DNA of 64,000 nt from Glacieibacterium sp965200405. GTDB lineage: Bacteria > Pseudomonadota > Alphaproteobacteria > Sphingomonadales > Sphingomonadaceae. Every line of letters begins with the position of its first letter. The stretch's first letter is position 1. The DNA lies in assembly GCF_965200405.1 (NCBI RefSeq), contig NZ_OZ241356.1, positions 2,046,001-2,110,000 of the forward strand. The letters run 5' to 3'. Below the pieces are notes generated by a model, which searched no databases, was not told where the DNA came from, and worked only from the letters and a program-made list of their open reading frames with translations. This document shows positions 27,633 to 35,519 of the stretch, in pieces. Made by a program: the position numbers and the translations under genes.

Positions 27633-28361
27633 GTGTCCCGCGAGGTCGATGCCCGCATACAGCGTTTCACCGAAGTGCTCGACCGCCTGCCGGGCGGGTC
27701 CGATGCGCGCGCGGTCCACGGCCGCCGCATCAAGCGCGCCGTCTCGAATGCCGGGCGGCGCCTGCGTCGCGGGCTGATCGCGGTTGCCGTTCTACTGGCC
27801 GGGCTGCTCGCCTATTATCTGTTCCTCGGCACGATCGGTATCGGCGGCTTCCTGCTGGTCGCGCTGCTGTTGCCGCTGCTGTTCATCATCGCCGCGTCGC
27901 TGCCGCTGGGTGGCGATATCCAGCCCGAGGCGTTAAAGAAGGCGACGCCCGCGGTGCTGCCGGCGCAGGCCGACCGCTGGCTCGACAGTCGCCGCGCGGA
28001 ACTGCCGCGTCTTGCCGCGCCGACGCTCGACAAGATTTCGGCCCAGCTCAACGCCATCGGACCGCAGCTGGCGACTTTGCCGGAGATGGATCCGCTGGCG
28101 CAGGATGTCAGCCGCCTGCTTAACAAGCACCTGCCGGAGCTGGTCGAGCGCTACACCAAGGTGCCTGCCTCGATGCGGACCCAGCCCGACAGCGACGGCG
28201 GGCCTAGCATCGAACGGCGCCTGGTCGATGGCCTGAAGACCGTAGAGGGCGAACTCGCCCGCGTTTCGGACACGCTCAGCCGTGACGACCGCGACGCCTT
28301 CCTGGTCAAGGGCCAGTTCCTGGAAGACCGCTACAAGGCCGACGGCGGCGTCGTAAAATAG
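27633..28361 (+). CDS. XpaC-like membrane protein partner of TelA
   Basis: A 242-residue protein starting at GTG 27633, one base after the telA stop. Two hydrophobic segments (about 48-68, GLIAVAVLLAGLLAYYLFLG, and about 72-92, GIGGFLLVALLLPLLFIIAA) are followed by a helical cytoplasmic part ending DAFLVKGQFLEDRYK. Layout and partner gene resemble the 5-bromo-4-chloroindolyl phosphate hydrolysis (XpaC) group; sequence resemblance is modest, so the call rests partly on context. It may anchor TelA to the membrane (inference). Confidence 0.68.
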   Translation: MSREVDARIQRFTEVLDRLPGGSDARAVHGRRIKRAVSNAGRRLRRGLIAVAVLLAGLLAYYLFLGTIGIGGFLLVALLLPLLFIIAASLPLGGDIQPEALKKATPAVLPAQADRWLDSRRAELPRLAAPTLDKISAQLNAIGPQLATLPEMDPLAQDVSRLLNKHLPELVERYTKVPASMRTQPDSDGGPSIERRLVDGLKTVEGELARVSDTLSRDDRDAFLVKGQFLEDRYKADGGVVK

Positions 28362-28363
28362 GG

Positions 28364-29011
28364 CTAAGCATCCGACGCGAGCACGAAATGGGTCGCGAGA
28401 TCGGACGCGACCGATTCGACGACACGGTAGCCGAGCGCGGGCAGGTCCAGACCCGCGAACATCGCCTCGCCTCGGCCCAGCAGGACCGGCGACAGCGCGA
28501 AGTGCAGCTCGTCGACCAAACCGGCCTGCAGATATTGCCGAACGGTCGAGACACCGCCACCAATCTTGACGTCAGCGTCCCCCGCAGCGTCGCGGGCCCG
28601 CTCCAATGCCGCATCGATGCCGTCAGTGACGAAGTGGAAAATGGTGCCGCCTTCCATGACGATCGGGTCGCGGGCGTGGTGCGTCAGGATGAAGGTCGGT
28701 GCGTGATAGGGCGGATTGTCTCCCCACCAGCCTTTCCAGTCGTCGTCCGGCCAATCGCCGCGCACGGGACCGAACATGTTTCGGCCGAGGATGAAGGCAC
28801 CGAAGCCGTCCATCGAGCGATGGGCGAACGTTTCGTCGACGCCCTCGGAGCCGCCCTCCTGGCCGATCATGGCCCTGAATGTCCTGGTCCCGAAGAACCA
28901 GTTATGAAGCTCCTTGCCTCGCTTTCCGAGGGGGTCCTGGAGGCTCTGGTCCGGCCCGGCTCCAAAGCCATCGAGCGATATTGCAAAGCCGCCGATCCTG
29001 ACGCGTCCCAT
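28364..29011 (-). CDS. RibD C-terminal / dihydrofolate-reductase-like protein
   Basis: A 215-residue single-domain protein of the RibD C-terminal (YwjB/YyaP-like) reductase group. It has VRIGGFAISLDGFGAGPDQS at the N-terminus, GFGAFILGRNMFGPVRGDW, and the NADPH-site strand VKIGGGVSTVRQYLQAGLVD, then ELHFALSPVLLGRGEAMF. It should be an NADPH-dependent reductase of unknown substrate. GGAGG six bases before ATG 29011 supports the start. It begins 17 bases after the antiporter stop on the same strand and is probably co-transcribed with it. Confidence 0.87.
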   Translation of the reverse strand: MGRVRIGGFAISLDGFGAGPDQSLQDPLGKRGKELHNWFFGTRTFRAMIGQEGGSEGVDETFAHRSMDGFGAFILGRNMFGPVRGDWPDDDWKGWWGDNPPYHAPTFILTHHARDPIVMEGGTIFHFVTDGIDAALERARDAAGDADVKIGGGVSTVRQYLQAGLVDELHFALSPVLLGRGEAMFAGLDLPALGYRVVESVASDLATHFVLASDA

Positions 29012-29028
29012 GAAAGCCTCCGTTTCCT

Positions 29029-30399
29029 TCAAGCCCGGCTGAGGTCGCCGCCGATCGCTGCGAGTTCGCCGCTCTCGCGCGCCTTGCGGCCATAGACGAG
29101 CTCGAACAGCGGCGTCGCCATCATGGTGGTGACGATCGCCATCAGCACCAGCATCGAGAACAGCGTCGGGCCGATGATGCCCTTCTGCAGGCCGATGTTG
29201 ATGATGATCAACTCCATCAGTCCACGCGAGTTCATCAGCGCGCCGATGCCGAGCGACGTCCGGTTGTCCTCTCCCGACAGCCGGGCGGCGAGGTAGCAGG
29301 CACCACCCTTGGCGATGATCGAGGCGAGCAGGATGCCGAGTGCGATGAGCATCAGCGGCAGCGAGTTTACCATGTCCATCCGGGTGTTGAGACCCGAGTA
29401 GGTGAAGAACATCGGCAGCAGCAGGACGACGGCCAGCGGCTCGACCTTGCGCTTCAGCTCCGCCGCAAAGGCACCGCGCGGCATCACCACGCCCATCAGG
29501 AAACCGCCGAAGATCGCATGGATGCCGATCGCGTCCATCAGGAAAGCGGACACGCAAAACGCCGCCAGCGTGATCGCCAGGACGGTCATGCTCATCTCGC
29601 CCTCGCGCTCCACCATGCGGCCCAGCGGCGCGAGCAGACGGGGTCCGAACAGCATCAGGAACACCGCCCAGGCGACGCCGCCGCCGATTGCGAGCAGCGC
29701 CACGCCCGGTCCGCCGCCAAAGGTCGCGAGCACCACCGCCAGCACACACCAGGAGCAGGCGTCGTCGAATGCGCCGGCGGTCAGCGACAGGGTGCCGAGC
29801 GAGGTATTGCTCAGGCCGCGCTCGTTGATGATTCGCGCCAGCATTGGAAAGGCGGTGAGCGCGATGCAGGCACCCAGGAACAGTGTCGCGTTGCTCTGGC
29901 TGATACCCTCGGCGAACAGTCCGGGCACGTTCAGCAACAGCGGCGCGACGATCACCGCGATCGCGAAGGGTGCTACGATGCCGGCAGTCGACACCAACCA
30001 GGCGCTGCGGACCTTCGACCTGAACAGGTCGAGGCGGAGTGTCGTGCCGACGAGGAACATGTAAAGGCCGACGCCGAGCTGGGCGCCGACGTAGAGCATG
30101 TTGCGGGATTCCTTGGGAAAGATGGCGTCCTGCAGGCCGGGGAACAGCAATCCAAGCAGGGACGGTCCGAGGACGACGCCGGCGATCATCTCGCCAACGA
30201 CCTGCGGCTGGCCAAGCAACTTGCGCCCCAACCAGCCGACGACGCGGCAGGCGATCAGGATGACGGCGAGCTGAAGGAAGAAATGGATGCTGAAATCGCC
30301 TGGCGCATAGCTGGCGGTTGCACCCTGGGTTGCTGGACCATGAGGTCCCAGCAAGCCCGAGGCAGTCTTCGCAAGGCTCTCGTACCAGTTCTCGAACAT
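29029..30399 (-). CDS. CPA2-family cation:proton antiporter
   Basis: A 456-residue inner-membrane Na+(K+)/H+ antiporter with about 12-13 helices. Family features are GQPQVVGEMIAGVVLGPSLL (about 63-82), GAQLGVGLYMFLVGTTLRLD, ACIALTAFPMLARIINERGL, LTAGAFDDACSWCVLAVVLA with the acidic pair in the ion site, and LMNSRGLMELIIINIGLQ. No TrkA-N regulatory domain is attached. It should exchange a monovalent cation for protons and help pH or salt tolerance. The RibD-like gene follows at 17 bases. Confidence 0.9.
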   Translation of the reverse strand: MFENWYESLAKTASGLLGPHGPATQGATASYAPGDFSIHFFLQLAVILIACRVVGWLGRKLLGQPQVVGEMIAGVVLGPSLLGLLFPGLQDAIFPKESRNMLYVGAQLGVGLYMFLVGTTLRLDLFRSKVRSAWLVSTAGIVAPFAIAVIVAPLLLNVPGLFAEGISQSNATLFLGACIALTAFPMLARIINERGLSNTSLGTLSLTAGAFDDACSWCVLAVVLATFGGGPGVALLAIGGGVAWAVFLMLFGPRLLAPLGRMVEREGEMSMTVLAITLAAFCVSAFLMDAIGIHAIFGGFLMGVVMPRGAFAAELKRKVEPLAVVLLLPMFFTYSGLNTRMDMVNSLPLMLIALGILLASIIAKGGACYLAARLSGEDNRTSLGIGALMNSRGLMELIIINIGLQKGIIGPTLFSMLVLMAIVTTMMATPLFELVYGRKARESGELAAIGGDLSRA

Positions 30400-30486
30400 C
30401 TATACCCCCAAGTCGGCCTTTTCGGCTTGGCGGGACGATAGCGCTACCATCGCTTCACGCAAGGGCAACGGCGGATAGCCGCCAGC

Positions 30487-30978
30487 CTACATGCCGGCGA
30501 GCAGCGAGCCGGTCATTGCGACGAAGCCCATGATCGAGGCGATGCCGAGCGAGATGCCGCTGGCATATATGGCGCTGTCGGAGCGGCTGGGACGGTGCCG
30601 GGCGAGGCGCTGTTCAGCGGCAACGAAGCGCTTCACTGCGTCGGCGTGCGCATTGGTATAGCCGGCAGCGTAGAATAGCGGCAGTCCGGTGCTCGTCCCG
30701 GCGTGGATGCTGGCGGCATAGCTGCGCAGCGCTTCCAGTCGGGGATCGGCGAGTTCCGCACCGCCGCGGCGGGCCATGACGATGTTGCCGATGCGACGGG
30801 AGATCCGGCGTATGCGGCCCTCGACCGAAGTGCTCGGGCGCTCGCTGCCGGACACTGCAAGCCGCAGCACGCGCTGCTCCAAGGACGTGAAGAAGAACGA
30901 TCCTGTCTCGGCGCGACGTGCGACCGGGCGGCTGTAGCTGCCGATGGACGGGGTGGCGGTATCGATGGAGGCGAACAT
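30487..30978 (-). CDS. Hypothetical protein with one C-terminal membrane segment
   Basis: A 163-residue protein I do not recognise. The N-terminal half is basic with a helix VEGRIRRISRRIGNIVMARR, the middle has LEALRSYAASIHAG, and a single hydrophobic segment closes it (about 141-160, ISLGIASIMGFVAMTGSLLA). It may be a tail-anchored inner-membrane protein. The upstream 240 bases hold a dense cluster of GTTGC/GCAAC pentamers that could be an operator. Coding support comes from frame length and typical GC3. Confidence 0.6.
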   Translation of the reverse strand: MFASIDTATPSIGSYSRPVARRAETGSFFFTSLEQRVLRLAVSGSERPSTSVEGRIRRISRRIGNIVMARRGGAELADPRLEALRSYAASIHAGTSTGLPLFYAAGYTNAHADAVKRFVAAEQRLARHRPSRSDSAIYASGISLGIASIMGFVAMTGSLLAGM

Positions 30979-31037
30979 CGTGCTTCTTTCGGATGACGTG
31001 ACGAGCGTGACCTATGTGCGATGCGCTGCTGCAGCTA

Positions 31038-31129
31038 GTTGCACCGACGCAACATCGGGCTGCGCAACCGTTGCACCCGAGGGTTGCAGATGGTGGCGCG
31101 CACGGTGGTTGCGATCAGATAAGCGCAAC
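31038..31129. promoter_or_regulatory. Cluster of seven GTTGC/GCAAC half-sites
   Basis: Within 92 bases upstream of the gene at 30487-30978 there are GTTGC at 31038, 31070, 31083 and 31108, and GCAAC at 31049, 31064 and 31125. The last pair forms a perfect 7-bp inverted repeat (GGTTGCG / CGCAACC, 10-base spacer). This looks like a multi-site operator, but no regulator is assigned. Confidence 0.4.
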
Positions 31130-31194
31130 CATATCGGCTGGGTAACGGCACTTCGGCATGGCTCGCATGACGGTTTCGCATAGACCGATGACAG

Positions 31195-31213
31195 GGCGGA
31201 GCAGCGCTCCGCC
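31195..31213 (-). terminator. Hairpin after the UrcA gene
   Basis: GGCGGAGC (31195-31202) and GCTCCGCC (31206-31213) form a perfect 8-bp stem with a three-base loop, nine bases beyond the stop of the UrcA-family gene. No T-run follows on the minus strand, so terminator strength is uncertain. Confidence 0.45.
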
Positions 31214-31221
31214 TTGCCGGC

Positions 31222-31527
31222 TCAGGACAGGGCGGCGGTGGCGGTCGCCACGGCGCGCTTGGTGCACCGGTACTCGGCGCTGCGGGCGAAATCGCTCGTC
31301 GTGTTGAGCGAGCAGACGGCGCGGGCGGCAGCGCGGATACGGGCTTCGAGGCGGGCGCGATCGGCCGGGCGCTGCAGGTCGAGGTCGGCGTAGCTGACCG
31401 TTTGGGTCCGGACGTCGGCTTCGTGGGCAGCTGCCGGAGCAACGGCACCGAGCAGGCAGGTCGCGGCAAACAGGATGGCACCGGTGGTGGCGACGACGGC
31501 GCGGGCGATGGAGCTGGTGACGAACAT
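31222..31527 (-). CDS. UrcA family protein
   Basis: A 101-residue secreted protein of the UrcA family, common in Caulobacterales and Sphingomonadales and of unknown function. A signal peptide (about 1-35, ending APAAAHEA) is followed by the family core: TVSYADLDLQRPADRARLEA, the paired-Cys region AARAVCSLN and YRCTKRAVATA, which should form one disulphide in the periplasm. ATG 31527 has AGGA nine bases upstream; an upstream in-frame ATG at 31572 would add an unlikely Arg-rich stretch. Confidence 0.85.
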   Translation of the reverse strand: MFVTSSIARAVVATTGAILFAATCLLGAVAPAAAHEADVRTQTVSYADLDLQRPADRARLEARIRAAARAVCSLNTTSDFARSAEYRCTKRAVATATAALS

Positions 31528-31686
31528 GGTGGAGTTCCTGTGTTCGGGGCGGCGGCCAATCCGGCGTCCCATGCCAGCAGCTTTGCAAAGCCTGTGCCAA
31601 CTCCCAAGGCAACAGACGGTAGTATGAAATTCAACGACTTAGACGAACTCGTGCGTAGTGTCGGGACAACACGCTATGATTGTTCG

Positions 31687-31719
31687 GCTAAAAGGTAGGA
31701 AATAGTCCTATTTTTTAGC
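31687..31719. terminator. AT-rich long hairpin
   Basis: GCTAAAAGGTAGGA (31687-31700) pairs with TCCTATTTTTTAGC (31706-31719) over 14 positions, counting two G-T wobbles, with an AATAG loop. It lies 48 bases beyond the stop of the small membrane-protein frame (31767-31925) and upstream of urcA. It is the most AT-rich structure in this area and may terminate the minus-strand small gene. Confidence 0.45.
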
Positions 31720-31766
31720 GGAGCTAGGTGGCGAGTCATGACCGGCTGGAAAGCCGCCGCTCATGT

Positions 31767-31925
31767 TCAGGGTCTGGCGATGCCCGCAAAGTCGGTGGGA
31801 CCGTCCTGACTGTTGTCGAACGACGCAGCGAGCCACAGGCCGACGATCAGCAGCAGCGCCGCACGAAGCAGCAGCCGGGAGCGCTGGCCAGAGGGGCGGC
31901 TGGCTCGGCTCAACATGCGCATCAT
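31767..31925 (-). CDS. Small membrane protein (52 aa)
   Basis: A short frame encoding MMRMLSRASRPSGQRSR, then one membrane segment (about 19-34, LLLRAALLLIVGLWLA) and a polar tail. AGGAG lies eight bases before ATG 31925, and the basic-hydrophobic-polar order is that of a genuine single-span protein. It is divergent from the dicarboxylate symporter gene. No family is recognised. It could be a transporter accessory peptide, but this is only inference. Confidence 0.5.
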   Translation of the reverse strand: MMRMLSRASRPSGQRSRLLLRAALLLIVGLWLAASFDNSQDGPTDFAGIARP

Positions 31926-32069
31926 CGTCGGTTCTCCTGGTCCTCTCCTTGCTATGGTTAACCGGGCTGGTGTGCATCCTGGTCTGGAACCGAAATGGAC
32001 ACGCCGCCGGGGCTTCGCAGAGGGGCCGGGGGCTGTCATCATGCCCAAAATCCAGGGGGCGCGGCGAAC

Positions 32070-33389
32070 TTGATCATCGACGATACGGCGACAGGCGCGG
32101 CACCGCGGCCATGGTACGCGCAGCTGTATGTCCAAGTGCTGGCCGCTGTCGTGCTGGGCGTCATCCTCGGCAGCCTAGATCCCGCCACGGGCGCAGCGAT
32201 GAAGCCGCTGGGCGACGGCTTCATCAAGCTGGTCAAGATGATCATCGCGCCGGTGATCTTCCTGACCGTGGTGACCGGCATCGCCGGGATGCGCGACCTC
32301 GGCGGGGTGGGGCGGATCGTCGGCAAGGCTTTCGCCTATTTCCTGACCGTCTCGACGCTGGCGCTGGTGGTCGGGTTGATCATCGCCAACACCGTCCAGC
32401 CGGGCGCCGGGATGCACATCAATCCTGCCGACCTCGATACGCGCGAAGTCGGCCAGTACACCGCCAAGGCACACGCCACGACGTTGACCGGCTTCCTGAT
32501 GAACATCATCCCGACGACGCTGGTCAGCGCGCTGGTCGAGGGCGAAATCCTGCAGGTGCTGTTCGTCGCCGTATTATTCGGCATCGCGCTGACCATGAGC
32601 GGCGAACGCGGGCGGCCGTTGCTCGAGATCCTGCAGGCCGCGACGGCAGCAGTGTTCAAGCTCGTCGACATCCTGATGCGCGCCGCTCCGGTCGGGGCGT
32701 TCGGCGCGATCGCCTATACGATCGGCAAGTTCGGCATCGCCTCGATGGCGCATCTGGTGGCGCTTGTCGCGACCTTCTACCTGACCTCCATTGTCTTCGT
32801 CGCGGTCGTGCTCGGTATCATCGCGCGGGTCGCCGGGTTCAGCCTGTGGCGGCTGCTAGTGTATCTGAAAGCGGAACTGCTGCTGGTTCTCGGCACCTCC
32901 TCGTCGGAGGCCGCACTGCCGGCGCTGATCGAAAAGCTGGAGCGTGCCGGTTGCGAACCGCGGGTCGTCGGACTGGTCGTGCCGACAGGATATTCGTTCA
33001 ATCTGGACGGAACGAACATCTACATGACGCTGGCAGCGCTGTTCATAGCGCAGGCCTGCGACGTGCATCTGTCGTTGGGCGAGCAACTGCTACTGCTGGG
33101 CGTCGCCATGTTGAGCTCGAAAGGCGCGGCGGGGGTCACCGGTGCTGGGTTCATCACGCTGGCCGCGACGCTGTCCGTGGTGCCGAGCGTGCCGGTGGCG
33201 GGAATGGCGCTGATCCTGGGCGTCGACCGCTTCATGAGCGAGTGCCGCAGCCTGACCAACTTCATCGGTAACGCAGTCGCGACCATCGTCGTGGCCCGCT
33301 GGGAAAACGGGCTCGACCGCGAGGCTTTGGCCAAGGCCCTGGCGAGGGGTGACAGGCGGCAGATGACAGCGGGCGGGTTAAGGCGCTAA
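32070..33389 (+). CDS. Dicarboxylate/amino acid:cation symporter (DctA/GltP family)
   Basis: A 439-residue inner-membrane symporter importing C4-dicarboxylates or acidic/neutral amino acids with Na+ or H+. The N-terminus PRPWYAQLYVQVLAAVVLGV is typical. The serine-rich re-entrant loop appears as LGTSSSEAALPALIEKLE, the unwound helix as PTGYSFNLDGTNIYMT, followed by SSKGAAGVTGAGFI and the C-terminal DRFMSECRSLTNFIGN. TTG 32070 with AGGGGG ten bases upstream fits the family N-terminus; an ATG at 31995 would add 25 atypical residues. Confidence 0.9.
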   Translation: MIIDDTATGAAPRPWYAQLYVQVLAAVVLGVILGSLDPATGAAMKPLGDGFIKLVKMIIAPVIFLTVVTGIAGMRDLGGVGRIVGKAFAYFLTVSTLALVVGLIIANTVQPGAGMHINPADLDTREVGQYTAKAHATTLTGFLMNIIPTTLVSALVEGEILQVLFVAVLFGIALTMSGERGRPLLEILQAATAAVFKLVDILMRAAPVGAFGAIAYTIGKFGIASMAHLVALVATFYLTSIVFVAVVLGIIARVAGFSLWRLLVYLKAELLLVLGTSSSEAALPALIEKLERAGCEPRVVGLVVPTGYSFNLDGTNIYMTLAALFIAQACDVHLSLGEQLLLLGVAMLSSKGAAGVTGAGFITLAATLSVVPSVPVAGMALILGVDRFMSECRSLTNFIGNAVATIVVARWENGLDREALAKALARGDRRQMTAGGLRR

Positions 33390-33434
33390 CATCGGCTGAG
33401 GATCAGTCCGGGGGGTGCGCCGATCATTGTCCAG

Positions 33435-35519
33435 TTGACCGACGTCGGCCTGTTCAGTCACCTGATCGGGGGCCTGAGCTTCGCCGGGCTGGCGATCAGC
33501 GTCCTGCTGCGACGCCGGCGCGACGAGGTGGCTTATTGGCTGGCCGGGGCCGCCGCGACGACGGCGCTGTGGGGCCTGATCTTTGCATTCGGCGCACGCT
33601 TCGGAACGCCGTGGACGCTGTTGCTGTCGCCCCTTGAGACATTGCGCACCGCCGCTTGGGTCGCGTTCATCATCGCCCTGCTGCGCGTCTCTTGGCGGCT
33701 CGACGATCGGCTGAGGTCGTCCTTCATCATCGCCGGGGCGATCGGCTTCGTCACCACTGCCCAGTTGATGCTCGACCTGGTCGGCAGCGTCGGCGGTGGC
33801 TTCGGTGCGCACGACGCGCTGCTTCGCGTGCTGTTCGTCATCACCCGGCTCGGTGTCGCGATCCTCGGGCTGGTGCTGCTCCACAATCTGTACGTCAACG
33901 CCCAGCCGGGGGGGCGGACCGGACTGCGGCTGTTGTGCATCGGCCTTGCCGGCCTGTTCGGCTACGACCTCAATCTCTACACGCTGCAGTTCCTGCTCGG
34001 CGAGATCTCGGACGACCTGTACAACATCCGTGGTGCCGTCGACGCGATGGTCGTGCCGCTGCTCATCCTGTCGGCGACGACGGCCTGGGTCGCGCGGGTC
34101 CAGGTGTCGCGACAGGTGGTCTTCCACACTTTGTCGTTCAGCATCATCGGCGGCTATCTGATCGTCATGGCGCTGGCCGCCTATGGCTTGCGGCTGGCCG
34201 GGGGCGACTGGGGCCGGCTGCTCCAGATCAGCTTCCTGTTCGGCACCGCCATCATCGGTGCGGTGGTGCTGGTATCGCCGCGTTTCCGGGCCGCGCTGCG
34301 CGTCCAGATCGCCAAGAACTTCTTCGCGTACAAATATGATTACCGGCAGGAGTGGTTGCGCTTCATTGCCACCGTCTCGCGCACCGAAAAGGGCAGCGGC
34401 CAATTGTCGGAGAGGGTCGTGCAGGCGGTGTGCACCGTCGTCGACTCGCCGGGTGGCGCCTTGTTCGCGCCGGCCGGCGACGGCGGCTTCGACCGGGTAG
34501 CGCGGTGGAATTTCAGTCGCTTCGACGGCGACCATGTCGAGGCTACCAGCGGCTTTGGACCGTTCCTCAGCCAGCGGCAGCGGATCGTCGACTTCGACGA
34601 ATGGCGCGAGGGCGGCGAGGAATATGGCGGCATGGCCCTGCCGGAATGGGCGGCGCACCGCAGCATCTGGCTGGCGGTGCCGTTGATCCATCTCGACGTG
34701 CTCGCCGGGTTCCTGCTGCTGGAGCGGACGCTGGCGCCGCGCGATCTGAACTGGGAGGATTACGACCTGCTGCGCACGCTTGGCCGGCAGGCGGCAAGCT
34801 ACATCGCCGAGGCGTCGGTGCAGGCGGCGCTGGACGAAGCGGGCGCTTTCGACGCGTTCAATCGCCGGTTCGCGTTCATCATGCACGACATCAAGAACCT
34901 CGTGTCGCAGCTCAGCCTGGTGTCGCGCAATGCCGAGCGGCATGCCGATAACCCGGCCTTCCGGGCCGACATGGTGGCGACCCTGCAAAGTTCGGTGAGC
35001 AAGATGAATGACTTGCTGGCCCGGCTGGCGCAGCACAACACGGCGCGCCCCGACGTGCCGGAAGCGGTCGATGTCGGCGAACTGATCGCGCAGATCGTCC
35101 GCATCAAGCAGCGTGGCCACGCGCCGCTGTACCGGCACCTTGGCCTGGGGCCGATGTTCGTGCAGGCCGATCCGGCGCGTCTTGAGCAATTGTTCGCACA
35201 TTTGATCCAGAACGCCATCGACGCGAGTCGCGAGGACGGCCAGATCGATGTTGCGCTTGATCGACAGGGGGACACTATCGTCGTTACCATCGCCGACCAC
35301 GGCACCGGAATGTCGAGCGCCTTCGTCAGGACGGAGCTGTTCAAGCCGTTCAAGTCGACGAAGGTGGGCGGTTTCGGTATCGGGGCCTATGAAGCGCGAG
35401 AAATCGCGTTGTCGATCGGTGGTCGCCTCGACGTCGTCAGCCGGGAAGGCGAAGGGACGATCTTTACGGTTGCGTTACCGGCACTTAGCGTGGCGGTGAG
35501 CGAGAGGATGAATGCGTGA
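33435..35519 (+). CDS. prsK: PEP-CTERM system histidine kinase PrsK
   Basis: A 694-residue sensor kinase of the PrsK type, which pairs with PrsR in exosortase/PEP-CTERM organisms. About eight membrane helices (1-285) precede a GAF domain (about 310-455), then HDIKNLVSQLSLVSRNAERH with His484, and an ATPase domain with LIQNAIDASRED, DHGTGMSSAF and KVGGFGIGAYEAREIALSIGG split over the G2 region. TTG 33435 is the first standard start, but the only good ribosome site (GGGGGG at 33411-33416) is spaced for an ATC/ATT at 33423/33426, so a non-standard start is possible. The stop overlaps the prsR start. Confidence 0.88.
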   Translation: MTDVGLFSHLIGGLSFAGLAISVLLRRRRDEVAYWLAGAAATTALWGLIFAFGARFGTPWTLLLSPLETLRTAAWVAFIIALLRVSWRLDDRLRSSFIIAGAIGFVTTAQLMLDLVGSVGGGFGAHDALLRVLFVITRLGVAILGLVLLHNLYVNAQPGGRTGLRLLCIGLAGLFGYDLNLYTLQFLLGEISDDLYNIRGAVDAMVVPLLILSATTAWVARVQVSRQVVFHTLSFSIIGGYLIVMALAAYGLRLAGGDWGRLLQISFLFGTAIIGAVVLVSPRFRAALRVQIAKNFFAYKYDYRQEWLRFIATVSRTEKGSGQLSERVVQAVCTVVDSPGGALFAPAGDGGFDRVARWNFSRFDGDHVEATSGFGPFLSQRQRIVDFDEWREGGEEYGGMALPEWAAHRSIWLAVPLIHLDVLAGFLLLERTLAPRDLNWEDYDLLRTLGRQAASYIAEASVQAALDEAGAFDAFNRRFAFIMHDIKNLVSQLSLVSRNAERHADNPAFRADMVATLQSSVSKMNDLLARLAQHNTARPDVPEAVDVGELIAQIVRIKQRGHAPLYRHLGLGPMFVQADPARLEQLFAHLIQNAIDASREDGQIDVALDRQGDTIVVTIADHGTGMSSAFVRTELFKPFKSTKVGGFGIGAYEAREIALSIGGRLDVVSREGEGTIFTVALPALSVAVSERMNA

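Noticed and set aside
33378..35300. 640-codon minus-strand open frame opposite prsK
   Set aside because: It is a low-complexity Arg/Gln/Asp/Pro frame produced by GC-rich codons on the other strand.
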